14,072 bases of DNA from assembly GCA_017408325.1 (NCBI GenBank), contig JAFQUW010000106.1, positions 1 to 14,072 of the forward strand, in the 5' to 3' direction. The notes beneath the pieces are model-generated. The model searched no databases. It saw only the letters and a program-made list of their open reading frames with translations, and had not been told where the DNA came from. Shown here in pieces: positions 7,000-14,072 of the stretch (within the stretch, counting starts at the first letter, position 1; every line of letters starts with the position of its first letter). The position numbers were made by a program, and so were the translations under genes. The stretch is from Clostridia bacterium (GTDB lineage: Bacteria > Bacillota > Clostridia > Oscillospirales > SIG627).

Positions 7000-9900
7000 G
7001 GTGGATCCCTCCTTCCTTTAAGTCCGAGAAGAAGTCTTTTTTCGAGGTTTTTTTCATGATGCGGCAGGCATCGCCCTCGTAACGACAGATTGAATGGTAC
7101 GGGCAGTACGTGCAACTGTCGTTCTTCTCTTCGTCTTCCCAAAGGGGTTCGCAAGCAAACTTGCCGTCTTGAATGTCCTCGGCGGTGTCCGTGGCGAATT
7201 TCAGTACGGCTTCTTTGAGAAGAGCCATTTCCTCTTCGTTTGCAAGCAGACCCGACGAGACGGGCAGTTCGGAAGAATTGTAGCGGATGGGAACGCAGTC
7301 CGTTTGGGTGGAGACCCCTTTCGGGATACTCGCTTTCAGCGCGTCCTCGTCGGAGAGAAAGACGCCGCTGCGGGAAAAGACCGTAACGTCACGCTCGGGA
7401 TCCGCGGCGATTTTCTTGAGATCCGCATCTTGTGCGGAGAGCGGCGTGGTGTGTGCGCGCAGGTAATAGGCCGCTGCGGGGAGCACTTCTGCGTTCTGCG
7501 TCTTCAGACCGTTTTCGGCAAGCGTGAACAGATAGAGCAGAAGTTGAGTGTCAAAGCCGTTTAAGACTTGGTCGAGTTTTAGGGCGTGGTCGCCCGTTTT
7601 GTAGTCGACGACGCGCGCGTAGATCTTGCCGGTCGCAGTATCCTCGGCGAGGTCGATGCGGTCGGCTTTTCCGCTGACGCGCATGCGGGAACCGTTTTTG
7701 AGGATGCGCTCGATCGGCGAGAGGGTGCGAAGCAGATCCGCTTCAAAATAGGCGGGGCGGAACGTTCCGACGGCAAACTCTTCTTTCATTGAGCGCAAGA
7801 GTCGCTTCGTGTTTTGTTTCAAGTCCGAAAACCATCGTTCGTCCCATGGATCAAAGACGTAGCCCGCCTCGGTCAATTCGTCGTGACGGCGTACGAATTC
7901 CGCCTCGACCGCTTCGGCGGAGAGTTCGTCGAGTTTCGGCAAAAAGTGGCGTCCCTGCGACAAGGGGGCAAGCAAATGTTCCAACGCGCTGTGGATCACG
8001 GTACCGCGCAGGGAGGCGTCGAGTTTCGCCTCGCGTATTTCGCTCAAAAAGAGTTTATACTGCAAAAAGTAGGAGTAGGGACAGCGTGCGTAAGCGGCCA
8101 GCTTCGCTTGGCTGACCGTGATGTTTTCCGGCACTTCGATCGGGGCGATCTTCTCTCTGGCTTGTTTGAGTTCTTCCTCGCAGAGGGGGAGTGTGCCGAA
8201 TTTTTCCGCGCGGAAAAGATCCTTTGCAATTAGGGTAAACGCATCGTCGCGTTCCCGCTTGGAAAACAGATATTCATAGAGTTCAACGGGGGTTGTGGGC
8301 AGAGCGCGTGCGGGGTCGAAGACCTCGGTTTCGAGAGTGGGGAAGAGTGCTCGGACGCGTTCGATGAAGACGGAGGGCGTTTGGACGCCGCCGTCGAGTT
8401 TCTGCGTCGCATAGGAAAGGTGAAGTCCCTCGCGCGGCACGGAGGCTGCGAGATAGAACAGGAAGTATTCGTCGAGGGTGAGAGACGCGGTCTCTTTGGC
8501 AAAAAAGAGCGGATTGTCCTCTCCGGCAAGACGGGCGAGCATTGCGCGTTCACGCACCGAAAGGATGCAGTCGACGCCCTGCGTGCGCGGAAAGACGTCG
8601 GTCGAGACGCCGAGAAGGAAGAGGTGTCGCACCTTTTTGAGACGGGTGAACGTGATGTCGCCTGCGGCAAGTGCTTCGGGGGAAGAGGGGAGAGCGCCCA
8701 CCGAACCGAAGGAGAAGGCGAGAGCGAGAAGTTCGGCGTAGGAAGCCGCGTCGATCTTCGAGGGGATCGCGCCGAGGGAGGCGAGCGCTTCGTTTGCGGA
8801 GGAAAAAAGCCCTTCAGCTTCGGCGGCGGCGGAGAATTCACCGGCCTCACCCAGTGCATCGACCATGAGACTGTATCGGGAGTCGAGTTCGACTTCTTCG
8901 GCGAAGGTGTAGAGTGCTTCGGTGAATTCTGCGGCGGTCTCGGCTTTGGCGAACGCAGTTTTCAGTCGAAGAAGCGGACGCAGCAACTTGTGTTTTTGTC
9001 GGTTGATGATCTCCAGCGTGCTGCGGTTTTCTTCTTTCATTGCGTCGGTGATCATTTCGTCGAAACCGAAGATGCTCTCGGTATAATCTTCGGTGCGCAA
9101 GAGCCGCTTTCCGGAGAGATTCCAGGTGCGGATATACCGTTCCCAGAGGAAGGCCGCACGCTCGGTGACGGGGCAGAGATCGGAGGAGAGCAGACTCAGA
9201 AATGTCTCGGCGGAAGCGTCTCCGCAGGCGAGTTTGACTGCGGCAGACAAGAAACGCGCCAAAGAACTGTCCGACAGCGGCGTGCGCGAATCGGTGTAGA
9301 GAGCAACGGCGTAAGAACGGCAGAGTTCCTTGCACAGCGGCGCGTAGAGCATTCCGTTGCGGTAAAGCACGGCACAGTCGGCGTAAGCGACGCTCTCTTC
9401 TTCGTGCAGGCGGACGATTTCGCGCAACGCACGCCGCACCTCGTCGTAAGGAGTTTTGCACTCGGTCAGCGTGAGGTGTGCCGGGGTTTGTGCAAAGGGC
9501 TGCTCCGGTTGTTCCAGAATATGATCACACAGAAAGGCGAGGTCTTCGGGGATCTTGTCGCTGCGTTCGGAAAGCCCCAGATCGCGCGGCGTGATCTCGT
9601 CGTAGTCGACGTCGTCGAGGCGTGCCTGCAAGAAACGCCGACAGGCGCGCGGCCGCGCGAAAAGCCCGGAACTGTGCGTCCCGTCCAGCGAGGAGAGATA
9701 GACCTCGTCTGCACGGGAGGCCATGAGGCGAATGAGTTCGTACTGAACCGCGGTAAAATCGTAAAATCCGTCGAGGATGACGGTCGTTTGGTCAAAAAAA
9801 GTGCTGCCGTTGCACGCTCGAAGCGTTTCGAGAAGGCGGGTAGCCTCGTCCGGATCCTTCCCGTGCTCCTCTCGATAGAGGGCGTGATAGACCGAGACGA

Positions 9901-10381
9901 GATGTGCCGTTTCACGCAGTTTTTCACAGAGCGTCTCTTCCGGACACAGTTCGTTTCGTTCGCTGAGGGCGAGCAGTTCTTCCGGAGTTGCGGCACTGCG
10001 GGAGAGTTCGTCCAGAAAGGCGGACATTTCCCGGATAAAGTCGGCTTGTTTGCGGTGACGGGAAAACAGCGGCAAGCGTTCCGATTCCTCACGCAGCACG
10101 CGCGCGAGAAACAGGGCGTTTTGCGTCTGCGTGGAGCAGGGGAGAGCAAGGCCGCCGAGTTCCCGGAAAATGCGGTTGGGCAGTCGTTGGAAATTGAGTA
10201 CTTCCAGGTGTTCTCCGACGGTGTTTTTGCAAAAACGGATGAGCGCGGCCTCGGTTTCGGCGGTCTGCTGTTCCGGCACGAAAAAGAGGACGCGCCGTCC
10301 TTGTTCGGTCAGCGAACGCGTCAGTTCAAAGAGTGCGGTGGTCTTTCCGGAATAGGCTTCTCCGATGAGAAAATGAAGCAC
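6992..10381 (-). CDS. addB: AddB, nuclease/iron-sulfur subunit of AddAB
   Basis: AddB partners AddA; in characterised enzymes it contributes the second RecB-type nuclease and the Chi-recognition scaffold. At 1129 residues it has family length. The N-terminus has a Walker A-like GEAYSGKT (7-14). The nuclease motif is KADRIDL followed by VVDYKTG (D926, K928), then QLLLYLF. The four cysteines of the AddB iron-sulfur staple are present: C767 (in ARCPYSYF) and C1090, C1093, C1099 (CTYCPYHSIC), giving the C-Xn-C-X2-C-X5-C pattern. The start is GTG (10379-10381) with AAGGAGG (10387-10393) 5 nt upstream. It is the first gene of an addB-addA operon with its own promoter at 10420-10448. It is transcribed divergently from the surface-protein gene on the right. 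No defect is visible. Confidence 0.97.
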   Translation of the reverse strand: MLHFLIGEAYSGKTTALFELTRSLTEQGRRVLFFVPEQQTAETEAALIRFCKNTVGEHLEVLNFQRLPNRIFRELGGLALPCSTQTQNALFLARVLREESERLPLFSRHRKQADFIREMSAFLDELSRSAATPEELLALSERNELCPEETLCEKLRETAHLVSVYHALYREEHGKDPDEATRLLETLRACNGSTFFDQTTVILDGFYDFTAVQYELIRLMASRADEVYLSSLDGTHSSGLFARPRACRRFLQARLDDVDYDEITPRDLGLSERSDKIPEDLAFLCDHILEQPEQPFAQTPAHLTLTECKTPYDEVRRALREIVRLHEEESVAYADCAVLYRNGMLYAPLCKELCRSYAVALYTDSRTPLSDSSLARFLSAAVKLACGDASAETFLSLLSSDLCPVTERAAFLWERYIRTWNLSGKRLLRTEDYTESIFGFDEMITDAMKEENRSTLEIINRQKHKLLRPLLRLKTAFAKAETAAEFTEALYTFAEEVELDSRYSLMVDALGEAGEFSAAAEAEGLFSSANEALASLGAIPSKIDAASYAELLALAFSFGSVGALPSSPEALAAGDITFTRLKKVRHLFLLGVSTDVFPRTQGVDCILSVRERAMLARLAGEDNPLFFAKETASLTLDEYFLFYLAASVPREGLHLSYATQKLDGGVQTPSVFIERVRALFPTLETEVFDPARALPTTPVELYEYLFSKRERDDAFTLIAKDLFRAEKFGTLPLCEEELKQAREKIAPIEVPENITVSQAKLAAYARCPYSYFLQYKLFLSEIREAKLDASLRGTVIHSALEHLLAPLSQGRHFLPKLDELSAEAVEAEFVRRHDELTEAGYVFDPWDERWFSDLKQNTKRLLRSMKEEFAVGTFRPAYFEADLLRTLSPIERILKNGSRMRVSGKADRIDLAEDTATGKIYARVVDYKTGDHALKLDQVLNGFDTQLLLYLFTLAENGLKTQNAEVLPAAAYYLRAHTTPLSAQDADLKKIAADPERDVTVFSRSGVFLSDEDALKASIPKGVSTQTDCVPIRYNSSELPVSSGLLANEEEMALLKEAVLKFATDTAEDIQDGKFACEPLWEDEEKNDSCTYCPYHSICRYEGDACRIMKKTSKKDFFSDLKEGGIHRG
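7008..7014 (-). promoter_or_regulatory. Strong ribosome binding site deciding the GTG start of addA
   Basis: On the minus strand AAGGAGG (7014 to 7008) precedes GTG (6999) by 8 nt. It lies within the last codons of addB. It supports a GTG start overlapping the addB stop codon (6992-6994). Confidence 0.88.
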
Positions 10382-10386
10382 GGCGT

Positions 10387-10393
10387 CCTCCTT
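10387..10393 (-). promoter_or_regulatory. Ribosome binding site deciding the GTG start of addB
   Basis: AAGGAGG on the minus strand ends 5 nt before the GTG at 10381. No competing start codon nearby has a comparable site. Confidence 0.85.
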
Positions 10394-10419
10394 CTTTTTG
10401 AAAATAAAAACTTTTATAC

Positions 10420-10448
10420 ATTATAACATAAGGCTTGTTTCTTTGCAA
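10420..10448 (-). promoter_or_regulatory. Promoter of the addB-addA operon
   Basis: Read on the minus strand, a -35 TTGCAA (10448 to 10443), a 17-bp spacer and a perfect -10 TATAAT (10425 to 10420) are seen. They lie about 40 bp upstream of the addB start codon. Transcription would begin near 10412, giving a leader of about 30 nt with the AAGGAGG site. Confidence 0.8.
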
Positions 10449-10516
10449 ATGTTCCCCGACAAAAAACGATGGGAGAAAAATCCCTGTTTTTACCGCAAAA
10501 AAAGTCTGTTTGTCGC

Positions 10517-10545
10517 TTGACATTCGCTCTGCGAGGTGTTATACT
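10517..10545 (+). promoter_or_regulatory. Strong promoter of the surface-protein gene
   Basis: A perfect -35 TTGACA (10517-10522), a 17-bp spacer and -10 TATACT (10540-10545) are present. A7 (10497-10503) and T5 (10487-10491) tracts lie just upstream, where an UP element would bind the RNA polymerase alpha subunit. The predicted start near 10552 leaves an untranslated leader of about 110 nt. Confidence 0.88.
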
Positions 10546-10560
10546 TACACTTGCCTTTGT

Positions 10561-10626
10561 GGCGCTGTTTTTTTGCGCCCTCGTTTCGGGTGAGCCCCGA
10601 AATGAACGGCAATTACGATGTAATTG
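10561..10626 (+). other. Structured 5' leader: three consecutive hairpins upstream of the surface-protein gene
   Basis: Three stems follow each other in the leader. The first is GGCGC (10561-10565) with GCGCC (10575-10579) around a U-rich 9-nt loop. The second is 10 bp, 10581-10590 with 10596-10605 (one G-U), around TGAGC. The third is 7 bp, 10610-10616 with 10620-10626, around GAT. About 36 unpaired nt follow, containing the ribosome binding site AGGG (10651-10654). I do not recognise a known riboswitch class. Likely roles are mRNA stabilisation or protection of a highly expressed transcript; binding of a regulator or ligand is possible but unsupported. Confidence 0.6.
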
Positions 10627-10662
10627 ATACTCTGAATGTCAGTGAAAGAAAGGGTTGTATTT

Positions 10663-12936
10663 ATGAAACGCGCATTTTCCTTCCTGTTGGTGCTTTGCAT
10701 GCTGGCGGCGACCATGGTCGTCCCTGCACTGGCATACAACACCCCCTCCAACCAGGGCCTCTGGCCTTCGAAGTGGCACGCCGAACTCAACGTTGCGTTC
10801 GACGATGCGACTGCCGATCCGTTGCGCCCTCTGCAGTATTCACAGAATCACAACCTGGACAGTGCTCCCGCCGCGATCAATCCGGATCTTGCCGCGCAGA
10901 GCCGTATGGGTGCGCTGTATTTGACGAACGTGGCCAAGTTTAGCGCTTCCACCAAGTTTGTGCGCAACACCCTGACCGCGGGTCAGCCCGAAGGATTGGA
11001 GAATCACAACTTCGTCACTTCCGAGGGTTCTACCATCGACTTCGGCGTGAAGTTTAATTCGCTGCCGAAGGCGAGCGATGAGATCATCAAGATCGATGCC
11101 GACGGCAATTTTACCACTTCCGGTATTTCCTCTACCGCTCGCGGTATGCTCGGCCGTTACCTCGGCTTTAACATCAACCTGCACTCCATGTCGGACTTTA
11201 TCAATCCGGACGGATCCGTCAAGGTGCACCCCTCCGGATCCAATAAGGACAAACCTTACTCCACGGAATACAACATTTCTTTCGTCGGTTATGACAACGA
11301 AGAACTCGGCACCAACGCCGCGATCATCTTCATCACCGGTTCCGCCTCGGGCTGGACCTCCTGGACGAGCGCGGTCCGCAACGTCTACTTCTGCAATCTG
11401 AACGTCGGCCGCAGCGCGAAATATCACCGCATCACCGTCTCCACCGACTACGCCAAGGGTCTGGAAGGCGAAGATATGGTCACCCTGTACATCGACGGCA
11501 AAAAGGCCACCACGTTTGAAGCCCCCGCATACCGCGCGTACAATGCCAACCTCGGCGACTCCCTCACCATGGGTCTTTACAACAGCGGTTACTTCAATTC
11601 GACCAGCCCCAACGGCAGCGTTGACCTTTCCGTCTCTCTCGATCAATTCAGCGTTTACGGCACTGCCCTGACTCCGGTCGACGGCACGATGTCCACCTTC
11701 AAGGAAGAAGCTCCGCTTTATCCCGAAGAGTTCAAGACCACTGTGGAAGCCGTCAAGGCTATGGATCCCTCCCCGTATTCCAAGAAGTCTTGGAAGAACG
11801 TGGAAGAAGCCTTGAAGAAGGCGGACGAACTTCCCGCTGTCGAGGATATGACCAAAGATAACGTCACGCAGGAACAACTTGACGCCATCGTGCAGGAGAT
11901 CAACTCCGCGATCGCGAACCTGAAATACAACGACTTCAACTCCGTCGTCGACGAAAAGCGCATCCTGATCCCGTATTCGTTCTTCAACGCCGAAGATCCG
12001 ACCGGTTACGCCTACGCCTGGACGAATGCGACGATCCTGTTCACCGATCCCAATTACGACATCGCTCAGTATAAGGTCAACGGAAGCGATTTGACCAACT
12101 TTACAAGCGTCGTGTTTGATAAGGTTGACAACGACGATCCCGCCGCTGCCGAGCAGTATGAAGTCAAGGAGATCTACGTCGCCGGCACCCCGATGAATAA
12201 GCGCAAGACGAACAAGGCTCCCGAAGACGGCTTCATCGTCTATTCCAACAAGAACGTTCCCGGTTCTTCCAACTCCCGCTATGCGTCTCAGATCTTCGGT
12301 GACGACAACGCCGACGTGATCGCTCAGCTTCAGGTTGGAATTCTTGTGGAACTGGAGAACATCGTCATCAACGACGATGCCGCCGCCACCCTACAGACCT
12401 CCGGTCAGTGGCTCTCCCGTTACGACCCGAACATGCTCAACAGCATGGTTCTGCCGACTTCCACGGGTGCCGTCTGTGACGACGTCATGGTCAAGTACCC
12501 CCACGCCGAGCCGACCTGGCGCGACAGTTTTGAAGACTTCACCACCTTGTCTGCTCTGGTTATGAAACTGCCCGTCGGAGCGGACATGGAAGACTTCAAC
12601 GAAGTCATGGGTAAGATCGACACCTTGAATGAACTCGACTACACGGAAAAGACTTGGAAATCCCTGCAGAAGGTTCTGGCGAAAGTCGACCTTGAACGCG
12701 AGGATCTGACCCAGGATATGATCGACTCCTGGACCGACGACCTCAACGAGGCTGTCGAAGGTCTCAAGAAGATCGAGGTCAAGGAACCCGAGGAAGACAA
12801 GAAAGAAGAAAATCCCGGCACCGGCGAAAATACCGGTGACACCGATTTCGTCCTCATCAGCCTCGCCGTGATCGCCCTTGCCGCCATCACCTGCATGACC
12901 GTCCTCGTCGTCGGTCGCCGTCGCGGCAACTTCTAA
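10663..12936 (+). CDS. Secreted surface protein with LamG-like region, two FIVAR-like domains and C-terminal anchor
   Basis: The 757-residue product starts at ATG 10663, with AGGG 8 nt upstream. An in-frame ATG at 10636 lacks a ribosome site and would put a charged tail before the signal peptide. Residues 1-24 are a classic Sec signal (KR, hydrophobic core, ending PALA). Residues about 100-340 are beta-rich; YHRITVSTDY, VTLYIDGKKATTF and LDQFSVYGTALT resemble the end of a LamG/concanavalin-type fold. Residues about 351-415 and 641-704 are FIVAR-like helical modules ('W..L..AL..A', 'L..AI..L'). Residues about 420-640 are unrecognised. An acidic Lys/Glu linker leads to NPGTG (717-721), a membrane segment (about 729-750) and RRRGNF. 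This suggests attachment to the envelope, by membrane anchor or sortase. Codon use is more biased than in the neighbours, suggesting high expression. The exact function is unknown; carbohydrate or matrix binding is inference. Confidence 0.85.
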   Translation: MKRAFSFLLVLCMLAATMVVPALAYNTPSNQGLWPSKWHAELNVAFDDATADPLRPLQYSQNHNLDSAPAAINPDLAAQSRMGALYLTNVAKFSASTKFVRNTLTAGQPEGLENHNFVTSEGSTIDFGVKFNSLPKASDEIIKIDADGNFTTSGISSTARGMLGRYLGFNINLHSMSDFINPDGSVKVHPSGSNKDKPYSTEYNISFVGYDNEELGTNAAIIFITGSASGWTSWTSAVRNVYFCNLNVGRSAKYHRITVSTDYAKGLEGEDMVTLYIDGKKATTFEAPAYRAYNANLGDSLTMGLYNSGYFNSTSPNGSVDLSVSLDQFSVYGTALTPVDGTMSTFKEEAPLYPEEFKTTVEAVKAMDPSPYSKKSWKNVEEALKKADELPAVEDMTKDNVTQEQLDAIVQEINSAIANLKYNDFNSVVDEKRILIPYSFFNAEDPTGYAYAWTNATILFTDPNYDIAQYKVNGSDLTNFTSVVFDKVDNDDPAAAEQYEVKEIYVAGTPMNKRKTNKAPEDGFIVYSNKNVPGSSNSRYASQIFGDDNADVIAQLQVGILVELENIVINDDAAATLQTSGQWLSRYDPNMLNSMVLPTSTGAVCDDVMVKYPHAEPTWRDSFEDFTTLSALVMKLPVGADMEDFNEVMGKIDTLNELDYTEKTWKSLQKVLAKVDLEREDLTQDMIDSWTDDLNEAVEGLKKIEVKEPEEDKKEENPGTGENTGDTDFVLISLAVIALAAITCMTVLVVGRRRGNF

Positions 12937-12943
12937 AAGAAAC

Positions 12944-12980
12944 AAAAAACAGCCGAAGCGAGATGCTTCGGCTGTTTTTT
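12944..12980 (+). terminator. Rho-independent terminator after the surface-protein gene
   Basis: The 10-bp GC-containing core CAGCCGAAGC (12950-12959) pairs with GCTTCGGCTG (12965-12974) around a GAGAT loop. It is extended by A6 (12944-12949) facing T6 (12975-12980). The symmetry allows termination in both directions. It starts 8 nt after the stop codon. Confidence 0.95.
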
Positions 12981-12999
12981 GTGAAATTTTTGAAAAAGC

Positions 13000-13028
13000 G
13001 TGACCAAACGAGAAAAATGTGGTATACT
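13000..13028 (+). promoter_or_regulatory. Promoter of the leucine-rich-repeat gene
   Basis: The -10 TATACT (13023-13028) has an extended TGG directly before it (13020-13022). A weak -35 GTGACC (13000-13005) lies 17 bp upstream. Transcription would begin near 13035, leaving a short leader of about 26 nt. It sits 20 bp past the preceding terminator. Confidence 0.7.
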
Positions 13029-13060
13029 CGTATCAACGTTGAAACAAAGGAGCGTAAGCG

Positions 13061-14072
13061 ATGAAAGTCCGACACCAAACCGAACGAAAAGGGACGGCGG
13101 TCCTCCTGTTTGTCCTGAGTGCACTCCTTTTGGTGTGTTCGCTTTCGATCTGCGTCAGCGCATACCTGGCCGGTTCGGATCTGATTTCTGACGCCACCGT
13201 TCGAGCGGGCCTTTCCGCCTACTTTGAAAAAAGTGCGCGCAGCATCACAAAAGAGGATCTTGAACAGATCCGCGCCGTGAAATTGACGGATACTTCCGTT
13301 TCCTTCGGTGCCTCGGAGATCGTCACGGGTCTCAAAAAGAATCACGCACTTTCCGTGACCGACACCGAGAGTATTCTGGATCTGGATTCGTATTACCACA
13401 CGGTTTCGCTGACCGTCCCGCTTTCCGACTTTACGTGGCTGTCTTGCCTGCCGAAGATCGAGTATCTGTCCGTCGCGGGTCGCGCGGTGGAGGAGATCGA
13501 ATCGTTTGCGGGGTTTGAGAATCTGTATGCTTTGGAAATTGCGGGGGATCAAAGTGAGAGTTTCGACCTCACCGAACTTTTGGATTTGCCGAACTTGCAA
13601 GTACTCACCGCCTCCGATTGCGCGATTTCGGACGTTTCACCGCTTTCGGAAAAGGAAGCACTGATCCGACTCGGTCTTTCCGGAAATGAGATCGCGGATC
13701 TTTCGCCTTTGGCGTCTCTCTCTGCACTTCGCGTGCTCGCTTTGGAGAACAACGAGGTGGCGGACGTGACCGCGCTTCAAAATTTGACTTCGCTTGAATA
13801 TCTTGATCTTTCCGGAAACCGTGTCAGCGATGTCTCTGCGCTGAGTGGTTTGACCGAACTTCGTCAGTTGTCTCTTTCCAATGAGTCGGATGAGGTCGAG
13901 GGGAATGCCGTCTCGGATCTTTCTGTGCTTACCGGATTTGAACAGTTGGAGTTTTTCTACGCCAATTACAATCCCATAGAGTCTCTTGCGCCGCTTGCGT
14001 CCCTTCGCCGTCTTTGTGCCGTTTCGCTCGACGGGTGTGGTTTGGAGAGTGTGGAAGGGCTGGAAACGGTGA
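13061..14072 (+). CDS. Leucine-rich-repeat (internalin-like) exported protein, truncated by window end
   Basis: The ATG at 13061 has AAAGGAG (13046-13052) 8 nt upstream. The frame stays open to the window end (337 codons, no stop), so the 3' end is missing. Residues 1-12 are basic and about 13-35 are hydrophobic, ending near VSA: a signal peptide or single N-terminal membrane anchor. Residues about 40-125 form a cap-like region with ITKEDLEQIRAVKL, as often seen before LRR arrays. From about residue 130 there are leucine-rich repeats of roughly 22 residues, for example LIRLGLSGNEIADLSPLASL, LRVLALENNEVADVTALQNL and LEYLDLSGNRVSDVSALSGL. This is the SDS22/internalin pattern. LRR arrays usually bind proteins; the partner here is unknown. 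It has its own promoter, separate from the upstream surface gene. Confidence 0.9.
   Translation, partial: MKVRHQTERKGTAVLLFVLSALLLVCSLSICVSAYLAGSDLISDATVRAGLSAYFEKSARSITKEDLEQIRAVKLTDTSVSFGASEIVTGLKKNHALSVTDTESILDLDSYYHTVSLTVPLSDFTWLSCLPKIEYLSVAGRAVEEIESFAGFENLYALEIAGDQSESFDLTELLDLPNLQVLTASDCAISDVSPLSEKEALIRLGLSGNEIADLSPLASLSALRVLALENNEVADVTALQNLTSLEYLDLSGNRVSDVSALSGLTELRQLSLSNESDEVEGNAVSDLSVLTGFEQLEFFYANYNPIESLAPLASLRRLCAVSLDGCGLESVEGLETV

Noticed and set aside
8381..10426. A 681-codon open frame on the + strand opposite addB
   Set aside because: It lies almost entirely antisense to addB, which has intact motifs, ribosome site and promoter. Its translation is Gly/Glu/Phe-rich and resembles no family. 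It is a by-product of GC-rich codon use.
10471..10491. GGGA-gaaaaa-TCCC followed by T5 as an intrinsic terminator between the divergent genes
   Set aside because: The stem is only 4 bp with a 6-nt loop, and it lies outside both predicted transcripts. It is more likely part of the A-tract control region.
10636..10662. ATG at 10636 as the start of the surface-protein gene
   Set aside because: There is no Shine-Dalgarno site before it, and it would add nine residues ahead of a textbook signal peptide. The ATG at 10663 is well placed.

Overview
The window looks like a chromosomal segment of a Gram-positive, probably spore-forming member of the Clostridia. It is moderately GC-rich (mid-50s percent by eye), with strong Shine-Dalgarno sites and near-consensus vegetative (SigA-type) promoters. 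The evidence for the lineage is a class I tetrahydrofolate riboswitch controlling an ECF-type folate transporter, an AddAB (not RecBCD) recombination nuclease, a DUF3794/SPOCS protein, and cell-surface proteins with FIVAR-like and leucine-rich repeats. A more exact lineage cannot be read from the sequence; an uncultured gut-type Oscillospirales or Christensenellales member is a guess.

Layout, left to right. (1) The 3' part of a large DUF3794/SPOCS-type gene (+) ends in a clean intrinsic terminator. (2) A folate locus (+) follows: consensus promoter, THF-I riboswitch with a readable two-state expression platform, folT (membrane S-component for folate uptake), and 3 bp later folC (folylpolyglutamate synthase, which traps the imported folate). 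(3) On the minus strand lies addB-addA. It has its own promoter at the far right, GTG starts with strong ribosome binding sites, and an 8-bp addB/addA overlap. The 3' end of addA overlaps the 3' end of folC by 29 bp, with no terminator visible between the convergent units. (4) Divergent from addB, a strong promoter with A-tracts upstream and a leader carrying three consecutive hairpins drives a secreted 757-residue surface protein. It has a LamG-like part, two FIVAR-like modules, an NPGTG motif, and a membrane anchor with an Arg-rich tail. A long-stem terminator follows. (5) At the right edge a new promoter starts a membrane-linked or secreted leucine-rich-repeat (internalin-like) gene, which is cut off by the window end.

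Most of the window is conventional: folate import and retention, double-strand-break repair, and cell-surface proteins. The parts most worth a second look are the mutually exclusive RNA helices of the folT leader, the structured leader and architecture of the surface protein, and the overlapping convergent folC/addA ends. No CRISPR array, insertion sequence, tRNA, rRNA or recognisable defence island was seen.
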